This document shows, in pieces, positions 35,859 to 49,100 of a stretch of 64,000 nt of DNA (the first letter of the stretch is position 1; the number at the start of each line of letters is the position of its first letter). The stretch spans positions 1-64,000 of the forward strand of contig FMBT01000181.1 in assembly GCA_900095095.1 (NCBI GenBank), read 5' to 3'. The stretch is from Fragilariopsis cylindrus CCMP1102. Taxonomy: Eukaryota > Bacillariophyta > Bacillariophyceae > Bacillariales > Bacillariaceae. Made by a program: the position numbers and the translations under genes. A model generated the notes under the pieces. The model worked only from the letters and a program-made list of their open reading frames with translations. It ran no database searches and had not been told where the DNA came from.

Positions 35859-38800
35859 ATGCCTCTTCCTAGCAACGACAATCTTTTTGTGATACCTTCC
35901 CTTATCCCTCCTTTGACCTCGTCATCTGCATTGGGAAGCAAACATCTGGGTGGTAAGGAGAATGATCGGAAATATACGACAAATATTATCAATAATAGAA
36001 CGAAAAATGGGAATGGGACAACGATGCAGTCTTCGTCATTACTACATCACCCATCAAAACAACATAGGCAGGACGTGATATCGAAGACTGGCAAGGCCTT
36101 GATGTCATCATCTCCCAATGTGAATAACAATATCAACAAAAAACAGTCACATCACCTTCGAAGAAGTAATCCCAAGCAAACGAAAAGGAAAGCGCTGTCA
36201 CCAATCGAAATTATCTCTTCGTCATCGTCATCGTCGTCGACCAAGAAGATAAACAAAGGTAAAAATTCTCCCTTCTCTTCATCTCCATCATATGCTTCAC
36301 CCGCACCCGCTATACCAATCTCTTCATCTTCGTCCGCTTCTATGCCTAATAGAAGCGGGAAGAAGAGAGTTTTATTGTTCGGCGAAACAATAGAATCACT
36401 CTTTTGTCTAAACAAAATTAGCAACACAAATGATGAACACTACCAACTTTGCAGAGGCATCGTTGATGGACCTTGTACCGATGATCCAGGTGCATGGCGT
36501 CGTGTCTTAGAAATGGCATGGAATAGCTCCAATAATGGTGCGGGTGCTGCTGCTATTGGTAGCTCCAGAAAAGAGAACCTGATACGACTACATCGACGAG
36601 CAACACTTCGATTTTCTTTGAGCGATCAGCAAAAGCTCCAAGAGGAACCGCAGTCATCATCATCGTCATCATCCAATACAAATCGTCGAAGGAATATTTT
36701 TGAAATTTGGCTTAGCTTTGCAAAGACTCATGCAACTGTTGGAAATCTAGAAGAAGCGCGTCGGACTTTTCGATTCATGGAAAATAATGAAAAGGCGTTA
36801 TTGGATTTTTCTTCATCAACGGAACTGGAAGAAGGAATCGGAAGCGCCGCGAAATTTTATATGTCTTATGCAAATTTCGAATCAAATTACTGCCACGAGA
36901 ATGCTCTTGCCCGACAAATTCTTCTCCGAGGAATAAAGCGAAAGGCGGAGCCGATCCAAAAGTTAGAGAAAGCTTTGAAAGTACTGCGTGTCAGCAGCAA
37001 TAATGATCACGAGGAGGACGTTACACGGCAATTTCGGACTAATAATGGGATTAGGGCCGTAGAGAAACATAAACAGTCCCCGTCCTTGTCTGTTAAGGCT
37101 GACGCTAGTCAAATGATTAGAATGGACCATCGTCGTTCTCCACGGGCTAAGCCTCTTATTATGGATAATGTTGTTCAGAAATCGTCACAAAAAGAGTTGT
37201 CATCACCCAGCAAACACCAGCAAAAGAACCAACTAGTTGAAAAAGGGAATAATAATAGTAACAATAACAATGATAATGATAATGATGTGGATGGTAATCG
37301 TATGAAGATCACGATAGAAACATCGTCAAAGATAATGAATAAAGCTGGTGGTCACCATTACACAAACGGTTCACCTACACCAATGAGCACATTAAATCGC
37401 TCCACAAGTAAGGGAAAGCCTCCTGTTAGTAAGAAAAGACCTTCGTTGACCTCAAGATTGGCTAGGAATCGTTTAAGTGGAAAAGCCAAACGAGTCGACT
37501 GCTCTATCAATATTGACGACGACGACGACGACTCTTCCAGTGATGACGAAACCAATAACGAAAGAGCAGGCACTACGCAAGATACAGACGATCTATCTTT
37601 ATTCAACAAACCTGAAGCGTCGTCAAAACCTGGTGAGTCTAAATCTGATAAACCCTCGAAAGTGCCAAGCTTCAAGAAGGTTGATCTTAGCTACATGTGG
37701 GCATGGGATCCAAGCGCCAAAGGAAAGGATCAAAACAACCCTACAGAAAAGTCATCAGACGCATCGAATTCGACTGGAAGTGGACAGTCAACGTTTGCGA
37801 CACATGTCACCGCATCAGGTACTCAGGGATCGGGGGGTTCGTCTAGTGGAGAATTATCTACTACATCTGCAGCAAAGAAAACACCAACACATTCACAAAT
37901 ACCCAGTCGTGCACAGGAAGGCGACCGAAGTGATGCTCCTGGTATTACTGTTGGGATCATTGAAGAAGAAACCGCGGACGTCGACCGTAAGGAAGTTGAA
38001 TACGACGATAAGAAAAGGTTACAATCAGATCCCAGTATGTCAAGGCGACAAGAATTAATCGCGAAAGCTAACCTAGAATTTCTTCCATTGGTTCATGAAG
38101 ACAATATTTTAAGAGTTCGCGACTCCACCTATGCAAAACTTGGAGTTATAGGAAAGGGGGGATCTTGTAAAGTTTACCGAGCTCTTTCTAAGAAATGCTC
38201 TGTTGTCGCAATCAAGAAGGTAAAGCTTGCAGGGATGGATGCAAAAGCTATTGAAGGTTACGCAAACGAAATTTCCTTATTGAAACGACTACGAGGCAAT
38301 CCTGCAATCATTCAAATGTACGACAGTGAGGTTGATCTTCACCGAAAATCTATTTTTGTTGTTATGGAATTAGGTGAGGTAGATCTCAACCATGTTCTTC
38401 AACAACGAGCCTTGAATGACACATCACGTTCACTCAACATGAACTTCATTCGACTGACTTGGCAGCAAATGCTTAGTGCTGTGCATTGCATCCATGAAGA
38501 AAGAATCATCCATAGTGATCTCAAACCAGCAAATTTCCTCTTCGTTCGTGGTGCTCTGAAGCTGATTGATTTTGGTATCGCGAAGGCTATTGCCAATGAC
38601 GACACAACAAATATCTACCGAGAAAACCACATCGGTACGCTCAATTACATGTCTCCTGAATCTATCCTTGATACTGGTTCTGGGGAGGATGGAGCTCGAA
38701 TGAGAATAGGACGCCCTTCCGACGTTTGGTCATTGGGATGTATACTGTATGAGATGGTATACGGGAAGACACCATTTGCGAAGTTGCATTTTATTCAGAA

Positions 38801-38987
38801 GTTACAAGCTATAGTCAATACTAGTCACGCCATACATTTTCCTGAAGACGAAGAAGCAGAGGCCGCGATTGATGCCATGAAGCAATGCCTCTGCAGAAAC
38901 CCGGAGGAGAGACCACCAATTATTGGAAAACACGGGTTATTGAATGAGCATTGGTTTTTACATTCAAAACGGCGTGCCAGCCTATAA
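35859..38987 (+). CDS. MPS1: MPS1/TTK dual-specificity spindle-checkpoint kinase
   Basis: Kinetochore kinase that starts spindle-assembly-checkpoint signalling. It is 1042 residues in a single exon. A disordered Ser/Lys N-terminus (1-180) precedes a TPR-like region (about 280-378: FEIWLSFAKTHATVGNLEEA, then AKFYMSYANFESNY, then ARQILLRGI), as in MPS1 and BUB1. A long low-complexity linker follows. The kinase domain (about 757-1035) is complete: GKGGSCKVY glycine loop, VAIKKV, the MPS1-typical HSDLKPANFLF catalytic loop (HSD rather than HRD), IDFGIAKA, and the activation loop with IGTLNYMSPES. The residue pattern around HSDLKPANF and the TPR make MPS1 the best assignment. The ATG at 35859 follows an AG and might in principle be the start of a second exon. 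Confidence 0.92.
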   Translation: MPLPSNDNLFVIPSLIPPLTSSSALGSKHLGGKENDRKYTTNIINNRTKNGNGTTMQSSSLLHHPSKQHRQDVISKTGKALMSSSPNVNNNINKKQSHHLRRSNPKQTKRKALSPIEIISSSSSSSSTKKINKGKNSPFSSSPSYASPAPAIPISSSSSASMPNRSGKKRVLLFGETIESLFCLNKISNTNDEHYQLCRGIVDGPCTDDPGAWRRVLEMAWNSSNNGAGAAAIGSSRKENLIRLHRRATLRFSLSDQQKLQEEPQSSSSSSSNTNRRRNIFEIWLSFAKTHATVGNLEEARRTFRFMENNEKALLDFSSSTELEEGIGSAAKFYMSYANFESNYCHENALARQILLRGIKRKAEPIQKLEKALKVLRVSSNNDHEEDVTRQFRTNNGIRAVEKHKQSPSLSVKADASQMIRMDHRRSPRAKPLIMDNVVQKSSQKELSSPSKHQQKNQLVEKGNNNSNNNNDNDNDVDGNRMKITIETSSKIMNKAGGHHYTNGSPTPMSTLNRSTSKGKPPVSKKRPSLTSRLARNRLSGKAKRVDCSINIDDDDDDSSSDDETNNERAGTTQDTDDLSLFNKPEASSKPGESKSDKPSKVPSFKKVDLSYMWAWDPSAKGKDQNNPTEKSSDASNSTGSGQSTFATHVTASGTQGSGGSSSGELSTTSAAKKTPTHSQIPSRAQEGDRSDAPGITVGIIEEETADVDRKEVEYDDKKRLQSDPSMSRRQELIAKANLEFLPLVHEDNILRVRDSTYAKLGVIGKGGSCKVYRALSKKCSVVAIKKVKLAGMDAKAIEGYANEISLLKRLRGNPAIIQMYDSEVDLHRKSIFVVMELGEVDLNHVLQQRALNDTSRSLNMNFIRLTWQQMLSAVHCIHEERIIHSDLKPANFLFVRGALKLIDFGIAKAIANDDTTNIYRENHIGTLNYMSPESILDTGSGEDGARMRIGRPSDVWSLGCILYEMVYGKTPFAKLHFIQKLQAIVNTSHAIHFPEDEEAEAAIDAMKQCLCRNPEERPPIIGKHGLLNEHWFLHSKRRASL

Positions 38988-39199
38988 TTGATGAATAATT
39001 TCGTTGTGTATCAAAAATAGAGCAAGGCTGATTTATGCCTCAGATCATACGATAATTAACGACAAGTTTCTTGCACATTGTACCCTAATGAATTTATTAT
39101 TCTTATACTCTGTGAAAAATGCATCTTACTGTAGCTCTGATTGTTATTATTCTTGCTAGTATCTTTTATTAGATTAGAGATGCGAATACTAGATTTAGA

Positions 39200-40541
39200 T
39201 TAGAGTTCGTCGTCAGAGCTATTATTGTCCTCATCATCAATACCTTGAGGGATGTATGTTGTCCTTTCAATACTGTCGGATGAATTATTTTCATTGTTGT
39301 TGTTATTAGTAGAAGTTTCTACTATTACCAAAACATTTGGACTCGAAATTCCTTTTCTCAACCACTGAAAGTCTTTAACTATAACTTGATGCCAATAAGT
39401 CTTTGTCGAACTTGTTCTTGATAATAGTTGGTCTTGCTGTTGTTGTTGTGTTACGATATTAATTTCACTATCAGTATTAGTACTAGCATTATTTTCTAAC
39501 ACTAATGGTAATGGTGGTACAAAAAATATGATATCTTTTGAAGTTTCTAGTATGATCGTTCCCGGTTTCCAAGCTGTTGATGCTGTTTTCGTTTTCACCA
39601 TCGGATTCTGATTCTGATTTATCATCGTTTTAATGTGAAGACCCGTCGATTGATGGATACGCAACTGTTGGACAGGTATTTGAAGCCGTAACGATGATTG
39701 TCCCCTACAATCGGTCATATGAATCGTAGTGTTGGCAATATTATCTGTTGTTGTACTACCAGCCACTGCTACCTTAGAGGATGTGTCATCGTCATCATCA
39801 ACAAAAGTGTTGTTGGTGTTTTCACTACTATTGTAATAGTCAATTGTTGTGTTTTCGATTCCTACAAAGTGAATTGCCGGAAGAGATAGCTCGCTACAAT
39901 TGAACAATATCATATTTGTAGACCCAAAGCATAATGAAAACGATAATAAAGATGATGAATTGTAGAGTAGAACCACAGCAATAGCAGCAGCAGCAGCAGT
40001 AGCAACAATGAAGGCATAGAGTAAGATTACGACTGGTAATAAACAATACAATATCGATTTTTTTATTGTAAATGAACACCTGATAACCTGCACGTCAATC
40101 GAACTTCTGTTCTGTACTATACTATACTTACATGGTAACTATACAATTTCGTAAGTTCCGAATTAGTAACGTCGTTCCAGTTGGGATATGTATGGGTTGT
40201 TGTTGTTGTACTTGTTGCTGTTGTTGTTTTCTATTATTGATAATAACAACCTTACCGTACGTATCTATAATAATCGTAGAATCGGATAGATTTTGTAACA
40301 CAGAGCCACCAATGTCATTACCATCATCGTCATCATCATCATCATCAACGTCATTATCGTATTTGTGTATTCCGTTTGTTGATTCTATCGTCTTCGTCGT
40401 CGTTGTTGCTGACTGTCCTATTATGGAAGAAACATCGGCGGTATTTTGCTGGACCTGGCTACGAATTAATGCTTCTTCTTGATATCGACGAAATCGAAAA
40501 GTACCGTTACATTCACTTCCACTTCTGCTTGTTGTTGTCAT
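39200..40541 (-). CDS. TBCC-domain protein (tubulin cofactor C-like), two exons
   Basis: TBCC-domain proteins act as GTPase-activating proteins for tubulin or ARL-type GTPases. Exons 40541-40132 and 39893-39200 join in phase to 367 residues; the acceptor at 39894 was chosen because it joins the beta-helix strands without adding a membrane segment. The right-handed beta-helix repeats read LLIRNLRNCIVTIELS, IHFVGIENTTI, IHMTDCRGQSSLRLQIPVQQLRIHQSTGLHI and IFFVPPLP. The Q-L-R-I-H motif contains the arginine that serves as the GAP finger in TBCC and RP2. An acidic/Thr-rich insertion splits the domain, and Gln tracts flank it. No N-terminal spectrin-like domain is evident, so it is closer to TBCC-domain-containing proteins than to certain TBCC. 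Confidence 0.72.
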
Positions 40542-40973
40542 TGTACTTATTTCTGGATCACTTGTACTCGTTGTCTTCCAAATCTCAATTATTACCAGAG
40601 TCCATAGATAAGCTCTACATAGTAAGAATGTGTTTTAGTCCGTACGGAACACTATGTTCAGATTTTATGTACTAAATGTGGTAGTAGAATTTTATTCATT
40701 TTTTCGTCAACGTTAAATCCAGTCTTGTGGAGTAAAGTTTTTATTTCATTTAGATCTTTCGCTCTTTCACTCTCGCTCCCAAAAAGTTCAATCTTGCTAT
40801 CCGTATGGTACGGTACTGAATTCAGTACAGTACACATCATGATAGAACATTACATTACAGTAACACAGTGTAACGATCAACAACTAGCTCTACAGTACAA
40901 GTGCAATAAACAAACAGCAACCATAACAGACCCAACCAAAAGAAAGTGCCCATACAAGTAAAAAATTATCATC
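40542..40973. promoter_or_regulatory. Divergent promoter region TBCC / RING
   Basis: 432 bp between outward-facing start codons at 40541 (minus) and 40974 (plus). Contains a GTACGGTACTG...CAGTACAGTAC dyad near 40805-40835, of unknown meaning. Confidence 0.4.
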
Positions 40974-42034
40974 ATGTCCGACCCATCTGATAAAAATGAT
41001 GACGACGGTGGACGTGATGCGTATGAATTTGTTGCTTTCGTGTTATGGTATGTGGCGATGGTAAGCAATTCTAAGAAAGAAATGTTCGTGCAACGTATTT
41101 ATTTGTCTACATTTCATCTCATCTTTTACTGTTACGATCTTAGCTGACTGATATAGAATCTGACACTTACCTTCATACACTTTTCACACGATACTTTTAC
41201 AATGTATACGATACGCTAGGTTCTTTGCTGTATCGTACCAACAACTTGTTCGTATTATCGTCGACGACGGATAGAGGCTCATTATTATCATCATCATCAA
41301 CAAAGTGCAATGGAAATGTATTTACGTGGAGAAGAGGCGAACGAGAGCGCTGAAAATAATGGAGATCCATCAACGACGACGACGATGATAATGAGCGGTA
41401 GTAATAGTAATATCATTTTTTTGTCATCACCCTCCGGTAATGTATACTATGGTGGAGCTTCGATGAGGACAACGAATCAGGTATTGACACTGCAAAGCTT
41501 AGAGGGTGATATTGCAAAAGCAGAACGCAAGAGACGACTTGAGGTTGCAGTAGAAGATACAAGCTTCATAGTAAAATCTGGGGACATTATTCTTCACCAC
41601 GATATTGATATTGATATTGACGACGACGACGACAATCAACACGATGATGATAGTAATGATGTCAAAGATGTCAAAGATGTTGGCGACGATAAGGGTGGAT
41701 CAGAATATGAGGAAGACATCGACATCGAACATGGAATAGAATCGAGCATCACAGTTGACGTAGACGACAACGACAACAATGCAGAACTACGATTGCCATC
41801 TTCTTTTGTCATTACAAACAGCCAACAAAAACAAACTGAACATACTAAGATAATAAGGAGGAACGTTCCTGCCGTTTGTGCTATCTGTCTTGGAAATTAC
41901 GAGGTCGGAGACCGTGTTACTTGTAGTCCATTCCCGACAGTTGTACCAGTATTAGTACAAAATATGGAGGAGGAAGAAACGCAACAAACATCAGCATCAA
42001 CAACAGCAACAGCAACGATAACAACATCCGAGGA

Positions 42035-42100
<66 letters not shown>

Positions 42101-42510
42101 ATTGTCATTGTCATTGTCATGCTGTTCACATGCATTCCATCGAGATTGCATTATACAATGGTGTGCGAAAAAGAATAATGCGCAACCCGATTGTCCCGTT
42201 TGTCGGCGGACATTCTGCACTGTTATACCTCTTACAACAGCGGACCTAATAACGTTAAATAATAATAATAATAATAATAATAATGCTGCTGGAACAACAT
42301 CATCATCAACAACAGCAACAACGACAACGACAGAAAGTCTGTATACTCAGAACACGATATCGTCGTCGATAAACTTCGGTCGTCAGATTCCGATGATAGC
42401 CTTACCAGTAAATAATACGTCAGATAGGATGGTGATGATCCTGCCAACTCCTGATATGACTGTCTTTCACGGACATCATCATCATAATTATCACAATCAT
42501 CGTCAAACGC

Positions 42511-42541
<31 letters not shown>

Positions 42542-42620
42542 CCGACAAAGCGCAAACACCACCACCACCACGACAACGACGGAGGATTCGAATACTTCTA
42601 CTGCTCGTGATCACAGATAA
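40974..42620 (+). CDS. Membrane-anchored RING-H2 E3 ligase with poly-Ser insertion in the finger, two exons
   Basis: Exons 40974-41060 and 41220-42620 join in phase 0 to 495 residues. The junction completes one membrane helix (about 19-40, FVAFVLWYVAMVLCCIVPT) followed by a basic stop-transfer run YYRRRRIEAH. A long acidic region leads to the RING: CAICLGNYEVGDRV (first Cys pair, about 275), then CSHAFHRDCIIQWC and CPVCRRTF. Between the second Cys and the C-x-H-x2-H-x2-C block lies an insertion of about 80 residues with over 20 consecutive Ser, coded by (TCGTCA)n. The C-terminus has His, Gln and Thr tracts. The family (transmembrane RING-H2) typically ubiquitinates membrane proteins; the target here is unknown. 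Confidence 0.82.
42038..42119. repeat. (TCATCG)n / (TCATTG)n coding microsatellite
   Basis: Hexanucleotide run that encodes the poly-Ser then Ser-Leu tract inside the RING gene. Read on the minus strand it gives a poly-Asp frame. Unstable repeats of this sort often differ in length between alleles. Confidence 0.95.
42257..42283. repeat. (AAT)n microsatellite
   Basis: AAT run coding for poly-Asn in the C-terminal tail of the RING protein; a similar (CAA)n Gln tract lies at 42509-42540. Confidence 0.9.
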
Positions 42621-43195
42621 CAATAAAAGACGTAATTTAAAAATCTAGTATGAACCAAAAAAGAAGAAGAAGTATTAGACAAAAGCGTCAATAATTCAAA
42701 AAAAGTCAAAGATAGCGAATTATAGAAATTTTCCCCTCATCCGGCCTTCATTTCTTAATAGTTTTATTGTTTACGGTACAATTGTACCATTAAGTTCTCT
42801 TTCATGCACAACGTAGTCATTTCAGCCTTATTATAAACTGTTTTTATCATATGATTTACCTAAGATATTTTTGCCTCTGCAGAATCAATCCATCGTGACG
42901 AAACTATTGCATTGCTTCAACTTACTCTACTCATACTAAGTGAAATATATGTCATAGTTTCCAGTTTTATTTAGCGAGGCAATCTGATGAGCTTGTTGTC
43001 TGATTAGATCTAAAGAAAATCTACGATAAACGTTTTAGGTTGCTTTTAAGTACTGTGAAAGTAAAATAATGACGATGTGTAGCTGCAAGAATACCACATT
43101 TATTTATTTTCCCAACATAAAGCATTTATCTCTATTATTTATGGTACAATACTATTTACATTACTGATATATTTAATTCATTTCGTCGTCATATT
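42621..43195. other. Intergenic, convergent 3' ends
   Basis: 575 bp between the RING stop and the stop of the chromatin protein. AT-rich; nothing recognised. Confidence 0.45.
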
Positions 43196-46100
43196 TCATT
43201 CCTTCTTTGCGCTATCTTTGGTTGTTGACTTTGTCTGCTTTTCGTTATTCGAAGGAGGCTTGGTGACTGAAGTCGGCGGAGGAGGGATGTAGGCTTGTAC
43301 TGTAGCAGCTGCCACAGGTGGGGGTGGGTTTCGATGCCGCTGCTGCTGCTGCTGCTGCTGCTGATGGTGTGGAGGTACAGTAGTATTCACAGGTCTTGGT
43401 GCCACAGGTCGGACAACGTTAGGTGGCACAGGTGAAAATACAACAGGTGCTCCTCGAACAGAAGATGTTGGTTGAGAAGAAGGGGGTGGATATCGATGCT
43501 GATATGCAGTGTTATCTGTTCCATGCCGTCGTGAAGAATTATTACTAGTCGTTGAGATATCTCCCCGTTGCAAACTACCGGTTCTCACGACGGTGGCGGC
43601 AGCGGCGGCACCACTTCTTTGCTTGTCAGCTAAATCCAGGATTTGAAGAGGCCACATTTCAGTTCTTCCACTCGCCCATAGGGCTGTAACCGATGATTGA
43701 ACAGACTGCATGTGAGACGGATGGGATGGAACAGGATGTCCAGCTTGATTCTCACCTGCAACAACTCCGGGTATAGACATAGGAATGACCTGTCGCCTTG
43801 ATCTGGAAATGGACATAGCAGAGAATGACCGCCTCTTGGGTTTGGGTCGATCTTGAGGTGGAAGCCTATCGGTCATATCTACGTCTGGAGTAGCTCCTGC
43901 CGACTTGTTTTTACTGTCACAAACAACATTACTTGATTTATGGTCGCCTGTTGCATCATCTTGCTTCTTGTCAACAGTATTACTAATTGAAGATGCGATT
44001 CCATTTGGTACGTCATTTACAATATCCATATCATTTCTCGTTCCATCTTCTTCATTCTGATTATCTGTATATGTTTCTCTCGTCTGGGTAGGATTGATGA
44101 AGTTGGAAGATTTAGATAGAATGGACACTCTAGCAGCCAAGCGGACTTCGACTTTTCCCTCCTTGTTCGATTCTTTGTTGGTTTCGATTTTGTCGCACCT
44201 CAACGATGCGTTTTCACGAAACAGTCTCTCTGACTTTCGAACTTCGTTTGCAAGAGAGGGTTCATTTTGAGCGAGAGCTTGCCATCGATCACGACATTGA
44301 CGAGCAGACTTTGGAATGGAGGGAACTAAGCGCTCTATACCTGTAAGACTTTCATTGGTAACTACGTGTTCGAAACCGCTCATTGCGCTTGCAACAAGTA
44401 GCCAATTCATACCAAACTTTTTCGCAGAGTCTTGGAGAATTTTGTCATCTCTTAAATTCCACGAGGATAGAATTTTCTGTTCTCTAGTCGGTTGCATGAC
44501 CTTAACACCCATAGGCAATGAAACACCTACACGAAAACGTGGAGTGGATATACCAGTCATTCCAGATGGTGATGCCAGGTATCCGACTTCAAAAGCGCCA
44601 AAGTCAACACAGCGTGGTGAGACCAACGACCTTCGCAGTTCTTGTCTTTGCATATTTGACTGAAATATTGCAGTATCGCCTGACATTGAACCATCCTTCA
44701 ATTCTTCTATGATACTGGCCCAACCTTGACAAGGACTATTCCGGTCTTTATCAATCGAATATGATTCTTCTACCAGTTGTATCGGTAAACCAGGACCAGA
44801 GTCGTGCGTTAGTGTAGATTTCCACATCAATCTCTCAAGCCGTTCTGCCACCCTCCTTTCTACACGCATCGCTGCTACTCTATATGGAATTGAATCAAAG
44901 AGTGTCAAACCAGTAATTCTCTGTCTTGCATAGTATGAAGCAAGTAATTTGTGCCGATGATCGCCCTTCATCTGTCTTGAGTTTGCCGGAAGAGGCGACC
45001 GAGGTACAATTTGATTGAGCTGGGCACCCACACTACCAGGAAGTCTCGTAAAGGCAGTATGTGGCATTTGGGAACTCAGTTGACTTCCTCTCTTTCTCGT
45101 TTTCTTGCCAGATTCGTCAGCACTCGGATCCTTGGAAGACTTATTTCCAATCGACAAAGGAACGATGCCGGATGCGCCTTGAGCAAATCTGTAGGATGTT
45201 TGTGATTCCAAGTAACTCATAGGTCGCTTCTTGACAAACAGAAGTACGGACTGCATTCCTTCGTCCATATTTTCCAAGGCTGAAGTACCAGTTTCTTCTG
45301 CATCGCAAGGGAAATTGAAAGACGTAAAATCGTATCTGTTGTCACAAAATATGGCTGAATTAGTCGCTTTTGTATCATGGACCGAAAAAGAAATTGCATC
45401 AATGGGTTTAGGAATGGCCCCAGCTCCTAACAAACCAAAATCTTCTTCGATCATTATGAAGCCATTCGATTCGTTTTCGTCAACTTTGCTTTCAATTTCA
45501 GAATTGGGTCCAACTGCAACAGTCTTCGTTATTGCATTGTCTATCACCACCTTTTCCTTAGAGACGACTGGAGTAGATCCATTGGTTTGTGCCGACGACT
45601 CAGGTGCAATTGCACCTACAGAAGATAGAGCATTAACATGTCCGTTCATCTCTGATGGAGGGGATTGTGTCTTCAGTCGTTTGAGATCAGGTTTGACATC
45701 GGCATGAACCTCAGTTAATCCTCGATCCTTTCTCTTCAGAAGTTGATCATTTTCTACGTTATCATTTACTTTAGCGGCTTCCTGAGGATTTGAATCCACT
45801 TTGGATGACGAGGTAGCTTGGTGACCAATTCTTGCCCTCTTGGAGCATTCCTCGAGCAGCGGGAATAGTGGAGGAAAGAATACGAGTGGTTCACAACCTT
45901 GATTCCCATCTCTCACATTAATTCCATCCCAACTGCTACTAAATATCTTTGCGTAAGCGTTGTATCGTCGTTTACTATTGATTTGGAAAAGTTCCTGACA
46001 AGGCTCATAAAAAAGCAAAGAAGAAGGATTTCCATCAATAGCTGGATCAAGAGGTACTTCGTCTACATCAGCAGAATCATTCGTGAACGACCCCATCGGT

Positions 46101-49100
46101 TGCAATGACTGGCTCGAGGAATTCACTCCAAAGTTGTTGGAAACTGAATGAGATTCCATGAGCTTCTCCAAGAAGAGTCGGGATGCAATCACGGGCAAAT
46201 CTTGACGACTCATGGATCCTGCTGGCAATGTACTTCCGTACGAAAGTAACGTCGGAGTCATCGAAACTTTTTCCAGTGCTGATAACTGAATTGAAACCAA
46301 TGAAGATGTTTGTTCTTTCTGCAAGAAATTACGCAAAAATTGAAGTTCTGTTGTAATTTCTTCTTCGTTGATAGCAGGTTTAATTGTATAGCTATTGCGT
46401 CTTGGTAAAAATGTTGCTGCTTCACCTGATCCGAAAAATGAAGGCATGTTCCTCGATGACGCGAGAACATCTGATAGTAAATCTCCTCGCTTTTTCAAGA
46501 TATCTACTGCAGGAAAAGAAAAGTAAGACGGTGCATCTCTTTCGATCAAAAGCCTGTAAATTTTCAAGGCTTCGTCTTGTGAACTAGGTATAGTCAAGAA
46601 TCCTTCACTATCCAATGGCCAAGCAAAGGCTCCTTTGTGATTGTTACAATCACTGAATAATTTTGATTCCACCGAATCAGCACAGACAAGTCTGATTAAT
46701 TTATCTTCCTTGCCAACAAGTTCGTTTTTCGCACGCCACCGTCTAATCAGAGAATCGACGATGTACCCGTCTCTCCCAGACCAATCACTATCCAATGTAA
46801 TGATCATATCGGCGCCTTCAACCCCAAGACCACAATTCCGCCCAAAAAACACCGCAGGGGCCGCAACAATGATATTTGTCTTTCTAGAATTCTTTTTATC
46901 ACAAAATCTTGACAAGGCACTTTGCGATTCTGCCCATGCAGTAACTTCGTGTCGTTTTTGATGATGATCGAGATTTGAGCACAGTGATACATCAAGTTTG
47001 GCATTCTTTCCGCTTATCGCATATGACGAGTCTCTACGAAACAATTCATTTTGTATCCCCAGCGAATTTAAAAGCGTAGAGACAAGGTGCTGTATATCAG
47101 GAAGAGCTGCGAAAATTGCTACCTTCTTGGCAGATTTTTTTGTTTTGTTGTCTGTTTTGACGTCTCCATTTAGCCCTAACAACTTTCGGGTGCTTTCATC
47201 GCAATTAATACTATATCCACCCTTTTCGACGAGGATCAAAACAAGCTCCTTAAGTTTTGCAGAGCTCCTAAGAATAGAATATACACTATCAAAGTCAGGC
47301 TGAGACGGATTATTTCCTGCATTCAGACAGGATGAGTGTCCGTTGTGCGATGCAGAGGTTGAATGGATTTCAAGTCCCTTCGCATGGAAACAATGCTGCC
47401 TCAATCTAAAAAGAGCGTTGGACGCAACAGAAATAGAACGACGATGGCTCGAACTGGATTTTTTGGGATCATCCAACAAGGTCAAAGATAATGCCCCTCT
47501 TACTGCATAACAGCACTTTTCGTATTCTTCACGTTGAGCACTGCTCATGGTACATGGTCGCAAATCCCACTTGAAATCCGAAGATGAAACAATTTGGTTT
47601 TCAACACGAAAACACATTGGATCAATGACATCACTAAGCACGTTTCTTATGCGTGTTGCCTTATCGGTAGTACCGTTCTTTCCTCTTTTTCGAGCCCATG
47701 AAATGACTTGTCGTTGAATTGAATGAGATCCTGAATCGAAAATTTCTGGACCAATTATGCATGCTGCTCTCTTCGCAAGGATCCTAATTTGTTCTTTCTG
47801 TCCTAGACCACATTTCGACAAAGAAAGGGGGTCTGCATCGCAATAGTCGACGAAAAGGCAGCGGGTGTCTCTTTTTTTACTGACAGCTATGATGTCGCCC
47901 CACCAATTATTCGACAGTAATTCCGGTGGAAAATGTGGGTCAACTCCAGATGAAGACGAAGAAGTACCAAGTGATTCTAGAAGACCGTGGAAGTGGCGAA
48001 GATCTATAATAACTGAATAAAGGGAAACACTCATTGCATTCAGAATACTTTTCATTCGATTGACTGTGGAATATTCGCAAACAATCACATCCGCAGGTTT
48101 TATTTCTCCGACATCGTTGCTGCCATTAGGATTACTAATACCGCCAACCAAACCAAACGTAAGAACGCGGATATTTGAAAATAGATTCAGCTCGTGTTTC
48201 CAGCGAATCTAAAAGACAGATGTGAGAAGTTATCTTATTACAAGGAGAAACAATAGGAAAATTAAAGATAGAAAGAAACGAAATTTTATCATTGAATACT
48301 TACCATGCTCCTTGGCGGACAGATCAATAATTGAGGTCCTTTCGTTCGTTGTTTCCAAATTATAGTAGCTGTAGCAAAGGTTTTTCCAGATATTGTCGGA
48401 CCTAAAATCATAGCACTTGTGCACGGTTTCCCCGACCACACTTTGTCAACGAAGTCAATCATTTCTTTCTGTTTGGGGGCAAGTTTAATATTACCAGACT
48501 TAAGTGATTTTGTCGTTGACTCTCTCGTCGACGACTTGTATCTTGATCTGCATACGTTGTGAATATTATCTATGTAATCGTTAATACTATCAAAGTTTGA
48601 GTCCTTCAATCTGCTATCATCTTTATTGTTGTTATCCACGTCTATCATATCAACGGTATTTGCCGTGCTTGTCGTATCTTCGTCGTTTTGTTTGATCGGC
48701 GACAATTTGTCGTTTGGATGATTCTGCGTTGCCAAATATTTGGATGTTGATATTGCTGTCAATTTTTCAAGGATATCTGATCGAGTCGAGACAAATTGTT
48801 TCAATGCTGCTTGGTGATATTTATCAGAAACTTCAAAAGATCCACCTTGCTTTATTGCAACATCCAATTCTGAAATCATACATGATAATATTTGACTATT
48901 CGACTTGGCAATATTCTCATCCTCAGTTGCTGGAGGCGTATATCGACGACGGGTATCTTTTTTATTCAAATGTTTTGTTTCTCTACTACTATTTGGATTG
49001 TCCAAAGAACTGGCAGAGAGCGCTATATTATCGATATGGAGATCTCGAGAAGCATCGTGGCTGATAACTTCGGCGGACCTTTTTCGACGGTCTGATGATA

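Noticed and set aside
39894-40093. Membrane-helix open frame in the TBCC gene
   Set aside because: It lies in the intron; reading it would place a transmembrane helix within the beta-helix, whereas the acceptor at 39894 joins consecutive strands.
40805-40835. GTAC-rich dyad in the TBCC/RING divergent promoter as a regulatory operator
   Set aside because: Short GTAC repeats recur elsewhere in this window (for example 33166-33192), so there is no basis for a specific role.
41897-42220. Poly-Asp minus-strand open frame opposite the RING gene
   Set aside because: It is a shadow of the (TCATCG)n repeat on the coding strand, not a gene.
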